The notes beneath the pieces were generated by a model. The model did no database searches. It was not told the origin of the DNA and saw only the letters and a program-made list of their open reading frames with translations. Below, one piece after another: positions 1 through 6,920 of a stretch of 64,000 nucleotides of DNA. The position numbers were made by a program, and so were the translations under genes. The first letter of the stretch is position 1; every line of letters begins with the position of its first letter. Source of the DNA: Gemmatimonadota bacterium (GTDB lineage Bacteria; Gemmatimonadota; Gemmatimonadetes; Gemmatimonadales; GWC2-71-9); assembly GCA_003222115.1 (NCBI GenBank), contig QHUL01000058.1, positions 1-64,000 of the forward strand, written 5' to 3'.

Positions 1-634
1 CGGCGAGCGCCGCGACGCGCTCGCTCTCCAACACGAACGCCTCCGACTGTAAACGATCGCGGGCCAGCTTTGCCTGGAGGGGATCGCTTTGCGGCGCGGC
101 GCCTGTCGCGTAGCGCGTCGTGCTGAGCTGGACGGCGGCGTCGAGAAGCTCCCGCTGGTGCCGCAGCGTCTCCAGCGCCGTCACCGTGTAGCCGAGGCGG
201 TAGTAGGCGACCGCCATTGCGGTCGTCAGCTCCCTGCGGACGGTGCCCTCTTCGGCGCGGGCGCCTGCGGCGGCCGCCCGCACGACCCCCGAACGCGCGC
301 CGAGGCTACCCGGCCACGGAATCTCCTGGCTCAGCTCCACGTCCACCTCGGTGAAGTCGCTCCGGTTGAACTCGAAGTTTGGCAGCAGCAGGTCCATGAC
401 TCCCACCGACAGCATCGGGTCGGGCAGCGAACCGGCGGGTCGGATGCGGAGTGTCGCGGCTCGGACGGCCGCCTGCCGCTGCGCCACCGTCGGGTTCCGG
501 GCGAGCGCTTCAGCGACCAGCGATTGTAGAACCGAGTCGCCCGCGACGGGCGCCGGCGGGCCCTGCGCGAGCGCAGGACTTGTGCCCGTAATCACGAGCG
601 CACTCGCGGCCAGAATCAGTTGTCGGAATTGCAT
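1..634 (-). CDS. TolC family outer membrane efflux protein (partial, N-terminal part)
   Basis: Reading the minus strand from the ATG at 634 gives MQFRQLILAASALVITGTSPALAQG, a clear signal peptide. It is followed by VLQSLVAEALARNPTVAQRQAAVRAA, the opening helix typical of TolC/OEP proteins, and a second conserved stretch around DPMLSVGVMDLLLP. These proteins form the outer-membrane channel of tripartite efflux pumps; the family repeats this domain and usually exceeds 400 residues. Only about 211 codons are visible because the gene runs off the left edge. A purine-rich ribosome site (GAGGAGAGGT) precedes the start. The small secreted protein at 725-1063 is 90 bases upstream in the same direction, so the two are probably one operon. 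The substrate class cannot be told from this fragment. Confidence 0.85.
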   Translation of the reverse strand, partial: MQFRQLILAASALVITGTSPALAQGPPAPVAGDSVLQSLVAEALARNPTVAQRQAAVRAATLRIRPAGSLPDPMLSVGVMDLLLPNFEFNRSDFTEVDVELSQEIPWPGSLGARSGVVRAAAAGARAEEGTVRRELTTAMAVAYYRLGYTVTALETLRHQRELLDAAVQLSTTRYATGAAPQSDPLQAKLARDRLQSEAFVLESERVAALA

Positions 635-724
635 ACCTCTCCTCGCCAATCAGTTTCCGGCGGAACGCGCCGGAGCCCGCGCCGTTCTGGACGGCGCGTC
701 AGGGCACACTACGCTTGGGAGAGG

Positions 725-1063
725 CTAGGCTTGGGGCGGCGGAGGGAGCGGTGCTTGTGGGTCGGCCGGGGCGAGCGTCGAGACCCCGAAACCGACAATG
801 TGGGACTCTCGTGCGGAGACGGAAACGGTTCCACCAAGCGCGACCACCGCGTTCGCCGTCGTCGCGCAGAACGCTGAATTGGCGCACAGGGTAGCGCGGC
901 TCGTCGCATCGACGACCGGCCCAGACGGGTGGGACGCCATCTGTTGGTCGCAGTTCGCCGGCGTTGCTCGTTGGACTTGGTCACACAACAGCGGCAGGCC
1001 AACTGGCAACATCTGGCCGCTTAACAGCAGCGTGGCGACGAGTCTGACGAACGAGAGTTTCAT
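725..1063 (-). CDS. Small exported cysteine-containing protein of unknown function
   Basis: This is a 112-residue protein. The start at 1063 is chosen because GGAGG lies just upstream and because it begins with MKLSFVRLVATLLLSGQMLPVGLPLL, a plausible signal peptide. The mature part has four cysteines (C27, C38, C60, C66), two of them possibly left near the processed end, and finishes in a proline-rich tail (PLPPPPQA). I recognise no family. It lies directly upstream of a TolC-type gene, an arrangement seen with small periplasmic proteins in metal or drug efflux operons, so a periplasmic accessory role is possible but is inference only. Confidence 0.55.
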   Translation of the reverse strand: MKLSFVRLVATLLLSGQMLPVGLPLLCDQVQRATPANCDQQMASHPSGPVVDATSRATLCANSAFCATTANAVVALGGTVSVSARESHIVGFGVSTLAPADPQAPLPPPPQA

Positions 1064-1169
1064 GCGCGCCTCCGAATATACCACGCGGGGCCAATGGTGG
1101 TGCCAAAGGGGGCGCGGCCGTAACTCAGCCACGTGCTGCGCGATGCGGTACTCTAAGCGCCTCGACAGA

Positions 1170-1191
1170 CCGCCCGCCGGCCTGCGGGCGG
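1170..1191. repeat. GC-rich inverted repeat between divergent operons
   Basis: CCGCCCGC and GCGGGCGG form a perfect 8-bp stem around a 6-base loop. It lies between the divergent starts at 1063 (minus) and 1304 (plus), upstream of the ECF-type promoter. It has no T-run, so it is not a typical terminator. It could be an operator or simply a GC-rich palindrome. Confidence 0.35.
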
Positions 1192-1216
1192 ACCTGGCGA
1201 AGGGGTGAATCCGGCG

Positions 1217-1243
1217 TGTCGATTCCGGGGCCTCTCGCTCGAC
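1217..1243 (+). promoter_or_regulatory. Putative ECF42-type promoter of the DGPF operon
   Basis: TGTCGA at 1217-1222 and CGAC at 1240-1243 are separated by 17 bases. As I recall the literature, ECF42 sigma factors use a TGTCGA -35 and a CGA/TC -10 element in front of the DGPF genes they control. The element sits about 60 bases before the first DGPF gene, and the ECF42-like sigma factor is encoded further down the same operon, so autoregulation is likely. Confidence 0.6.
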
Positions 1244-1303
1244 GCTTCCATGGAGCCGGGATGGGCCCGGTGCCGAACCCGAAACCGGAAGGAGTTGAGG
1301 ACG

Positions 1304-1690
1304 ATGCGCTTCATGATGCTGGTGATCCCGAAGGGGTACGAGAAGGCGGCGGCGGACTTCGCCCCCCCGGCGGAGCTCGTCGCCAGGATGACCAAGTACA
1401 ACGACTCCCTCACGAAGGCCGGCGTGCTGCTCGGGCTCGACGGGCTGCGCCCCCCCGCCACGGGCGCCCGCGTGCGCTTCGCCGGCGGCAAGCCCAAGGT
1501 GACCGACGGGCCGTTCACCGAGGCCAAGGAGGTGCTGGGCGGCTACTGGATCATCCAGGTGAAGTCCCGGGCCGAGGCAATCGAATGGGCGAAGCGCGCG
1601 CCCATGCAGGACGGTGACATCATCGAGGTGCGCCAGGTGCAGGAGATCTCGGACTTTCCACCCGACGTCCAGAAGGCCGCGGGGAGGTGA
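1304..1690 (+). CDS. YCII/DGPF-domain protein 1
   Basis: A 128-residue member of the YCII-related (DGPF, COG3795) family. These are small ferredoxin-fold alpha+beta proteins, related to muconolactone isomerase-like folds, that are strongly linked to ECF42 sigma factors; their enzyme activity is not settled. The signature DGPFTEAKE lies at about residues 68-76, followed by GGYWII. The start at 1304 (MRFMMLVIP) fits the family N-terminus and has GGAGTTGAGG upstream; an in-frame extension to 1205 is rejected because it is unrelated to the family. It is the first gene after the putative ECF42-type promoter and is 3 bases from the second DGPF gene. Confidence 0.85.
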   Translation: MRFMMLVIPKGYEKAAADFAPPAELVARMTKYNDSLTKAGVLLGLDGLRPPATGARVRFAGGKPKVTDGPFTEAKEVLGGYWIIQVKSRAEAIEWAKRAPMQDGDIIEVRQVQEISDFPPDVQKAAGR

Positions 1691-1693
1691 GCC

Positions 1694-2053
1694 ATGCGAT
1701 TCCTTTCGATCGTGAAATCGGCCGAGAACCAGGGGCCCGCGCCCCAGGCGCTGCAGGACGCCATGGCCAAGCTCACCCGAGACTCGCTCAAGGACGGCTC
1801 CCTGGTCCAGTCCGGCGGCCTCGGCGCCAGCTCAACCGGCGTACGGGTGCGCAGCGCCGGAGGGAAACTGACGGTGATCGACGGGCCGTTCACCGAGGCC
1901 AAGGAAGTCGTCGGCGGCTACGCGGTACTCGAATTTGAGTCGCGAGAGGAAGCGATCGAAGCCGCGGTCGCCTTCATGCGCCTCCACAACGAACACTGGC
2001 CGTCGTGGGAAGGCGAGTGCGAGGTTCGCCCCATCACGTTCCTCGCGCCGTGA
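1694..2053 (+). CDS. YCII/DGPF-domain protein 2
   Basis: A 119-residue second member of the YCII/DGPF family with DGPFTEAKE at residues 63-71 and the following GGYAVLEF strand. It starts 3 bases after the previous stop, with GGGGAGGTGAGCC as ribosome site, so the two are translationally coupled. It is more diverged from protein 1 than a recent duplicate would be: the N-terminus is MRFLSIVKSAENQG and the C-terminus EVRPITFLAP. It probably acts with proteins 1 and 3 under the ECF42-like sigma factor encoded at 4391. Its biochemical role is unknown. Confidence 0.85.
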   Translation: MRFLSIVKSAENQGPAPQALQDAMAKLTRDSLKDGSLVQSGGLGASSTGVRVRSAGGKLTVIDGPFTEAKEVVGGYAVLEFESREEAIEAAVAFMRLHNEHWPSWEGECEVRPITFLAP

Positions 2054-2156
2054 CGTCGGATCCTGCGCTCCTCGCCCGACCGGAGGCTGGTGTGGCCGTT
2101 CATTCGGGCGTAGCATCAGGTGCATCTCGGCCGACAGGTCATGAAAGGAGTCAGTC

Positions 2157-3335
2157 ATGAGCGGTGTACGGGTTCTCGTGGGCACCCGCAAGGGTGCGTT
2201 CATCCTGACCGGGGACGGCAAGCGCAAACAGTGGGACGTGAGCGGCCCGCACTTCGCGGGCTGGGAGATCTATCACATGAAGGGATCACCCGCCGATGCG
2301 AACAGGCTGTACGCGTCGCAGTCGAGCGGGTGGTTCGGACAGATCATCCAGCGCTCCTGCGACGGCGGCAAGACGTGGGAGACGCCGGGAGGTGTGTTGG
2401 AAAAGACCCCGGAAGGTTTCCCCAAAGGCGAGAGCAACAAGTTCGCCTACGACGCGTCCCCGGAGACGGGCAAGCCCCTCACCACGCATCAGTGGTACGA
2501 CGGCACGCAGCATCCCTGGGAGTTCAAGCGCGTCTGGCATCTCGAGCCGTCACTCAGCGATCCGGATACGGCGTACGCCGGGGTGGAAGACGCTGGGCTG
2601 TTCCGGACGAGCGACGGCGGCAAGACATGGCAGGAGCTCGCCGGGCTGCGCGGCCACGGCACGGGGCCGAAGTGGCAGCCGGGCGCCGGCGGGATGTGCC
2701 TGCACACCGTCCTGCTCGATCCGAGCAATCCACGGCGGATGTACGTGGCCATCTCGGCCGCCGGCGCCTTCCGCTCCGACGACGGCGGCACGACCTGGAA
2801 GCCGATCAACCGGGGCCTGCGCTCGCAGTACATCCCCGACCCCAACGCGGAGGTCGGGCACTGCGTCCATCGCATCGCGCTGCACCGGTCGCGTCCCGCC
2901 GTGTTGTTCATGCAGAAGCATTGGGACGTCATGCGCTCGGATGACGCCGGCGACTCATGGCGGGAGGTGAGCGGCAACTTGCCCACCGACTTCGGGTTCG
3001 TGATCGACGTGCACGCCCACGAGCCGGAGACGATCTACGTCGTCCCCATCAAGAGCGACTCCGAACATTACGTGCCCGACGGGAAGCTGCGCATGTACCG
3101 CAGCCGGTCCGGCGGCACCGAGTGGGAACCACTGACGAAAGGATTGCCGCAGCGCGACTGCTACGTGAACGTGCTGCGCGACGCGATGGCCGTCGACACA
3201 CTCGAGCCGTGCGGCGTGTACTTCGGCACCACCGGCGGGCAGGTGTACGCGTCGGCCGACGCCGGCGACAGCTGGGCGCCCATCGTCCGTGACCTTCCCG
3301 CCGTGCTGTCGGTCGAGGTCCAGACGCTGCGATGA
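2157..3335 (+). CDS. BNR/Asp-box beta-propeller protein (sialidase/VPS10-like fold)
   Basis: A 392-residue protein starting [17 protein letters not shown] with a strong ribosome site (AAAGGAG). It carries repeated Asp-box motifs (CDGGKTW, SDGGKTW, DDGGTTW, DDAGDSW, DAGDSW) spread evenly along the chain, the mark of a six- or seven-bladed BNR propeller. There is no signal peptide, so it should be cytoplasmic, which is unusual for true sialidases. Sialidase activity is not implied, since I do not see the arginine triad or FRIP box. It overlaps the next gene, a MoaD/ThiS-like protein, by 4 bases (ATGA), so the pair is made together; this pairing recurs in other bacteria in my recollection. Confidence 0.75.
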   Translation: MSGVRVLVGTRKGAFILTGDGKRKQWDVSGPHFAGWEIYHMKGSPADANRLYASQSSGWFGQIIQRSCDGGKTWETPGGVLEKTPEGFPKGESNKFAYDASPETGKPLTTHQWYDGTQHPWEFKRVWHLEPSLSDPDTAYAGVEDAGLFRTSDGGKTWQELAGLRGHGTGPKWQPGAGGMCLHTVLLDPSNPRRMYVAISAAGAFRSDDGGTTWKPINRGLRSQYIPDPNAEVGHCVHRIALHRSRPAVLFMQKHWDVMRSDDAGDSWREVSGNLPTDFGFVIDVHAHEPETIYVVPIKSDSEHYVPDGKLRMYRSRSGGTEWEPLTKGLPQRDCYVNVLRDAMAVDTLEPCGVYFGTTGGQVYASADAGDSWAPIVRDLPAVLSVEVQTLR

Positions 3336-3628
3336 TCCGCGTGGTGCTCCCCCCGCACCTGCGGACGCTCGCGCAGGTCAAAGGCGAGGTGCAGCTCGAG
3401 GTCCCGGGCCGGGTCACTCGGGGCGCGGTGCTGGACGCGCTCGAGGCCCGCTATCCCATGCTGCGCGGGACGATTCGAGACCACGTTACCGAGCGGCGAC
3501 GGCCGTTCCTGCGATTCTTTGCGTGCGAGCGGGACCTGACCCACGACCCGCCGGATGCCCCGCTTCCCGAAGCGGTCGCTTCGGGGGCGGAGCCCTTTCT
3601 CGTCATCGGGGCGATCGCCGGGGGCTAG
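3332..3628 (+). CDS. MoaD/ThiS-like small ubiquitin-fold protein ending in Gly-Gly
   Basis: A 98-residue protein that starts inside the stop of the propeller gene (ATGA). It opens [24 protein letters not shown], like a MoaD beta-grasp, has the conserved [12 protein letters not shown] helix, and ends in [10 protein letters not shown]. The terminal Gly-Gly is the residue pair that MoaD and ThiS proteins use, after adenylation, to carry sulfur as a thiocarboxylate. No MoaE, MoeB or ThiF gene lies nearby, so its activating enzyme would be elsewhere. Its partner may be the beta-propeller; a role in a sulfur-transfer or protein-tagging reaction is inference. Confidence 0.75.
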   Translation: MIRVVLPPHLRTLAQVKGEVQLEVPGRVTRGAVLDALEARYPMLRGTIRDHVTERRRPFLRFFACERDLTHDPPDAPLPEAVASGAEPFLVIGAIAGG

Positions 3629-3640
3629 TCATGAGTCCCT

Positions 3641-3659
3641 CCTCTCCCGAAGGGAGAGG
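3641..3659. repeat. Short inverted repeat in an intergenic gap
   Basis: CCTCTCCC and GGGAGAGG form an 8-bp hairpin with a GAA loop between the MoaD-like gene and the third DGPF gene. It is followed by GGACAGGGGGTGAGG. Such GGGAGAGGGGACAGGG stretches occur as dispersed palindromes in many genomes. It may stabilise or punctuate the operon mRNA. Confidence 0.45.
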
Positions 3660-3676
3660 GGACAGGGGGTGAGGAC

Positions 3677-4033
3677 GTGCGATACATGCTGTTGATCTAC
3701 CTCGACGAGCAGGCCCTGAGTGAGGGCGAGCGGGAGCGGTGTTACCGCGAGTCCACACAGCTGGCGCACGAGCTCAGTGCCGCGGGCCAATATCTCGCCG
3801 CCGCCCCGCTCGAGCCTACCGCCGCGGCGACCAGCGTCCGGGTACGCCAGGGCAAACGGGTGGTGACCGACGGTCCGTTCGCGGAGACCAAGGAGCAGCT
3901 GGGCGGCTACTTCCTGATCGATGCCAGCGATCTCGACGAGGCGATTACCATCGCCGCGCGGATTCCGATGGCCAGTCGCGGCACGATCGAGGTCCGGCCG
4001 GTCGTTCACATACCGGACCTGCCGGCCGATTAG
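3677..4033 (+). CDS. YCII/DGPF-domain protein 3
   Basis: A 118-residue YCII/DGPF protein using a GTG start at 3677; the resulting MRYMLLIYLDEQ is the classic N-terminus of the family, and GGGGGTGAGG precedes it. DGPFAETKE lies at residues 65-73, followed by GGYFLID. It is closer to the canonical DGPF type linked to ECF sigma factors than the two copies at 1304 and 1694. It lies 7 bases before the DUF1801 gene and 357 bases before the sigma factor. Its function is unknown. Confidence 0.85.
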   Translation: MRYMLLIYLDEQALSEGERERCYRESTQLAHELSAAGQYLAAAPLEPTAAATSVRVRQGKRVVTDGPFAETKEQLGGYFLIDASDLDEAITIAARIPMASRGTIEVRPVVHIPDLPAD

Positions 4034-4040
4034 CGCGCAT

Positions 4041-4394
4041 ATGAAAAAGCCTTCCTCGGTGGCCGCCTACCTTCGCGCGGTCCCACCCGCCCCACGCGCC
4101 GCTCTCCAGAAGCTGCGCAAGACGATCAAGGCCGCCGCGCCCGAGGCGACCGAGGTCATCAGCTACGGGATTCCGATGTTCAAGCACCACGGCATGCTGG
4201 TGGGCTACGCCGCGTTCAAGGACCACTGCAGCCTCTTCATGAGCACCGCCCTCACCAAGGCGTACAGCAGAGCGCTGGCGTCGTACGACACCTCCAAGGG
4301 CACCATCCGCTTTACCGTCGACAAGCCCCTCCCCGCGACGCTGGTGCGGAGGCTCGTCAAGGCACGGATCGCGCAGAACGAGCGCAAGCGGTGA
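4041..4394 (+). CDS. DUF1801 / YdhG-like protein
   Basis: A 117-residue protein with the DUF1801 pattern: YLRAVPPAPRAALQKLRKTIKAAAPEATEVISYGIPMFKHHGMLVGYAAFKDHCSLFMS, then IRFTVDKPLPATLVRRLVKARI. Members include the Bacillus frataxin-like iron chaperone YdhG, but most are uncharacterised. The start at 4041 is used because the longer open frame upstream is out of family. It overlaps the sigma factor start by 4 bases (GTGA), so it is co-translated with it. DUF1801 proteins are frequent members of ECF/DGPF neighbourhoods. Confidence 0.8.
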   Translation: MKKPSSVAAYLRAVPPAPRAALQKLRKTIKAAAPEATEVISYGIPMFKHHGMLVGYAAFKDHCSLFMSTALTKAYSRALASYDTSKGTIRFTVDKPLPATLVRRLVKARIAQNERKR

Positions 4395-5659
4395 CGCAAT
4401 CCGATACGCACAGCGCGATCGATGCCGTCTGGCGGATCGAGTCCGCCAAGCTCATCGCCGGGCTCGCGCGCATCACCGGCGACGTCGGTCTCGCCGAGGA
4501 CCTGGCGCACGACGCGCTCGTCGCCGCGCTCGAGCGCTGGCCCGAGGCGGGCGTCCCGGACAATCCGGGCGCCTGGCTCATGGCCACCGCGAAGCACCGG
4601 GCGATCGACCAGCTGCGCCGGGGCAAGATGCTCGACCGCAAGCATGAGCAGCTCGGTCACGAGCTCGAGGCTCGGCGGGACGCGGCGGTGCCGGATCTCG
4701 ACGCCGCCATCGACGATCACATCGGCGACGACCTGCTGCGCCTCATGTTCATCGCCTGCCATCCAGTGCTCTCGACCGAGGCGCGCGTGGCGCTCACGCT
4801 GCGGCTGCTGGGAGGGCTCACGACCGACGAGATCGCGCGGGCGTTCCTCGTGCCGGAGCCGACCGTCGCGCAGCGCATCGTCCGGGCCAAGCGGACCCTG
4901 CGCGAGGCGCGCGTCCCGTTCGACGTCCCGCGCGGGGCGGAGCTCACCGCGCGCCTGTCGTCCGTGCTCGAGGTCATCTATCTCGTCTTCAACGAGGGCT
5001 ACTCCGCGACCGCCGGCGACGAGTGGGTGCGCCCGGCGTTGTGCGAGGACGCGCTGCGGCTGGGCCGGATTCTGGCCGAGCTCGTTCCCGCGGAGCCCGA
5101 GGTCCACGGCCTCGTAGCCCTGCTGGAGATCCAGGCTTCACGCCTGCACGCGCGCGTCGGGCCGGGCGGCGAGCCCATCTTGCTGGCCGATCAAGACCGC
5201 TCGCGCTGGGACCAGCTCCTCATCCGTCGCGGGCTTGCGGCTCTCGAGCGTGCCGAGCAGCTCGCCGGCGCCCTCGGTCCCTACGCGCTCCAGGCCGCGA
5301 TCGCCGCCTGCCACGCGCGCGCGCGCACGCCGGCGGAGACGGACTGGACCCGCATCACGGCGCTGTACGATGCCCTCGCCCAGCTCACCCAATCTCCCGT
5401 CGTCGAGGTGAATCGGGCGGTGGCGTACACGATGGCATTCGGTCCCGCGGCGGGCCTCGAGATCGCCGACTCGCTCCTGTCCGAGCCCGCACTCGCGAAT
5501 TACCATCTGCTGCCCACCGTACGGGGCGATTTCCTCGCCAAGCTCGGCCGCTTCGAGGAAGCGCGGGCCGAGTTCGAGCGGGCGGCAGCGCTCACGCGCA
5601 ACGCCCGCGAGCGCACGCTGCTCCTCGAGCGCGCCGCCCGCGTCCGCTCCGGACTATGA
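4391..5659 (+). CDS. ECF42-type RNA polymerase sigma factor with C-terminal extension
   Basis: A 422-residue sigma factor, much longer than the roughly 180 residues of a simple ECF. Residues 10-80 carry sigma region 2 (DLAHDALVAALERWPEAGVPDNPGAW then AKHRAIDQLRR). Region 4 follows at about 120-180 (LTLRLLGGLTTDEIARAFLVPEPTVAQRIVRAKRTLR). The rest is the DUF6596/TPR-like extension (VIYLVFNEGYSAT, LVPAEPEVHGLVALLEIQASR) that defines ECF42 and is reported to be needed for activity. No anti-sigma gene is adjacent, as is usual for this group. It starts at GTG overlapping DUF1801 and ends in an ATGA overlap with the exonuclease gene. It probably drives its own operon from the TGTCGA/CGAC element at 1217. 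Confidence 0.9.
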   Translation: MTQSDTHSAIDAVWRIESAKLIAGLARITGDVGLAEDLAHDALVAALERWPEAGVPDNPGAWLMATAKHRAIDQLRRGKMLDRKHEQLGHELEARRDAAVPDLDAAIDDHIGDDLLRLMFIACHPVLSTEARVALTLRLLGGLTTDEIARAFLVPEPTVAQRIVRAKRTLREARVPFDVPRGAELTARLSSVLEVIYLVFNEGYSATAGDEWVRPALCEDALRLGRILAELVPAEPEVHGLVALLEIQASRLHARVGPGGEPILLADQDRSRWDQLLIRRGLAALERAEQLAGALGPYALQAAIAACHARARTPAETDWTRITALYDALAQLTQSPVVEVNRAVAYTMAFGPAAGLEIADSLLSEPALANYHLLPTVRGDFLAKLGRFEEARAEFERAAALTRNARERTLLLERAARVRSGL

Positions 5660-6510
5660 TCGTTCATCTCGTCGACGGCACCTACGAGCTGTTCCGCCAG
5701 TTCTACGGCCGCCGCCGCGCCACCGCGGGCCAGGATGCGCCCTTCGGCGCGGTGAGCGGCGTGCTGCACTCCGTCCTGGAGATGATCGAGCAGGGGGCCA
5801 CGCACGTCGGTGTGGCGACCGACCACGTCATCGAGTCCTTCCGTAACGCTCTCTGGTCCGAGTACAAGACGGGAGATGGTATTGAGCCCGCCCTGCTGGC
5901 GCAGTTCCACCCTCTCGAGGAAGCCCTCACCGCCATGGGCGTGGCCGTATGGCCCATGACCGACCTGGAGGCCGACGATGCGCTCGCATCCGCGGCGCAG
6001 ATCGCCTCCCGAGACGAGAGAGTCGAGAAAGTCTGCCTCTGGTCGCCCGACAAAGACCTGGCGCAGTGCGTCCGCGGGGACCACGTAGTCCAAGTGGATC
6101 GCAAGGGGCAGAAAGTCCGAAATGCGGCTGGAGTTCGTGAGAAGTTCGGAGTGGAGCCCGCGCTGATCCCCGACTTCCTCGCGCTCGTTGGCGACGCGGC
6201 GGACGGCTATCCAGGCATTCCGGGGATCGGAGCGGTCACCGCGGCACGGCTCCTGAACCGCCACGGCGTCATCGAAGACTTCCCGCCTGCCGTACTGGGG
6301 GAGAGCCGCGATCTGGCGCTGCTCTTCAAGAACCTGGCAACGCTCAGGACGGACACGCCCCTGTTCCGCAGCGTGGACGAGCTACGGTGGCGCGGCCCCA
6401 CCGACGAATTCGCCGCCTGCGCCGAGCACCTGGGAGATGCCCGTCTACACGAGCGCTCCCTCAAGGCCGCCGACGCGCGAACCTACCTTCCCGAGGAAAC
6501 GCACCCATGA
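5656..6510 (+). CDS. 5'-3' exonuclease (PIN/FEN-like, Pol I N-terminal domain type)
   Basis: A 284-residue protein starting MIVHLVDGTYELFRQFYG in an ATGA overlap with the sigma gene. It has the acidic metal site of the T5/Pol I exonuclease family (VDGTYELF, then LEADDALASAA and SPDKDLAQ). It also has the helix-hairpin-helix LVGDAADGYPGIPGIGAVTAARLLNRHG, which binds DNA. It stands alone without a polymerase domain and is shorter than Pol I exonuclease plus linker. It may process flaps or branched DNA or RNA. Being the next coupled cistron after an ECF42 sigma factor is unusual and suggests DNA repair under the same stimulus, which is inference. Confidence 0.85.
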   Translation: MIVHLVDGTYELFRQFYGRRRATAGQDAPFGAVSGVLHSVLEMIEQGATHVGVATDHVIESFRNALWSEYKTGDGIEPALLAQFHPLEEALTAMGVAVWPMTDLEADDALASAAQIASRDERVEKVCLWSPDKDLAQCVRGDHVVQVDRKGQKVRNAAGVREKFGVEPALIPDFLALVGDAADGYPGIPGIGAVTAARLLNRHGVIEDFPPAVLGESRDLALLFKNLATLRTDTPLFRSVDELRWRGPTDEFAACAEHLGDARLHERSLKAADARTYLPEETHP

Positions 6511-6920
6511 CCGCACCGAACATCGTCACGAAGTGGTCGGCCTCGGCCCCACAACTGCGGAGCGTGCTCCGCATCGTGGCCGCGTTCATATTCATCCAGG
6601 CCGGCACGATGAAGCTCTTCGCCTTCCCCATGGGCGTGCCTCCACAGGGGGGTACGGTGCCACTGCTGTCCGAGTTCGGGCTCGCCGGTATCCTCGAGAC
6701 ATTCGGCGGCGCCCTGCTCCTCCTCGGCCTGTTCACTCGGCCCGTGGCCTTCCTGCTGTCCGGTGAGATGGCGGTGGCGTATTTCCAGGTTTTTGCCTCC
6801 GTGAGCTTCTGGCCGATCGTGAACAACGGCATCACCCCGGTGCTCTACTGCTTTGTCTGGCTCTACTTCTCGGCTGCCGGGGCGGGGCCGTGGAGCCTGG
6901 ATGCCAAGCGGGGGAGGTAA
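6507..6920 (+). CDS. DoxX family membrane protein
   Basis: A 137-residue integral membrane protein, start ATG at 6507 overlapping the exonuclease stop. It has four hydrophobic segments (VLRIVAAFIFIQAGTMKLF, GILETFGGALLLLGLF, PVAFLLSGEMAVAYFQVF, ITPVLYCFVWLYFSAAGAG) and the DoxX pattern of an early AGxxKLF and a later GLFTRPVA. DoxX-like proteins are linked to thiol or quinone redox stress in several bacteria, but this subgroup has no fixed function. It overlaps the MATE gene by 20 bases, so it is part of the same transcript. Confidence 0.85.
   Translation: MTAPNIVTKWSASAPQLRSVLRIVAAFIFIQAGTMKLFAFPMGVPPQGGTVPLLSEFGLAGILETFGGALLLLGLFTRPVAFLLSGEMAVAYFQVFASVSFWPIVNNGITPVLYCFVWLYFSAAGAGPWSLDAKRGR

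Noticed and set aside
2157-3335. Annotating the propeller protein as a sialidase
   Set aside because: Asp boxes are present, but there is no signal peptide and I could not find the arginine triad or FRIP motif.
5023-5655. Longer exonuclease reading frame starting at 5023
   Set aside because: It overlaps the sigma factor gene in another frame with arginine-rich shadow composition; ATG at 5656 matches the family start.
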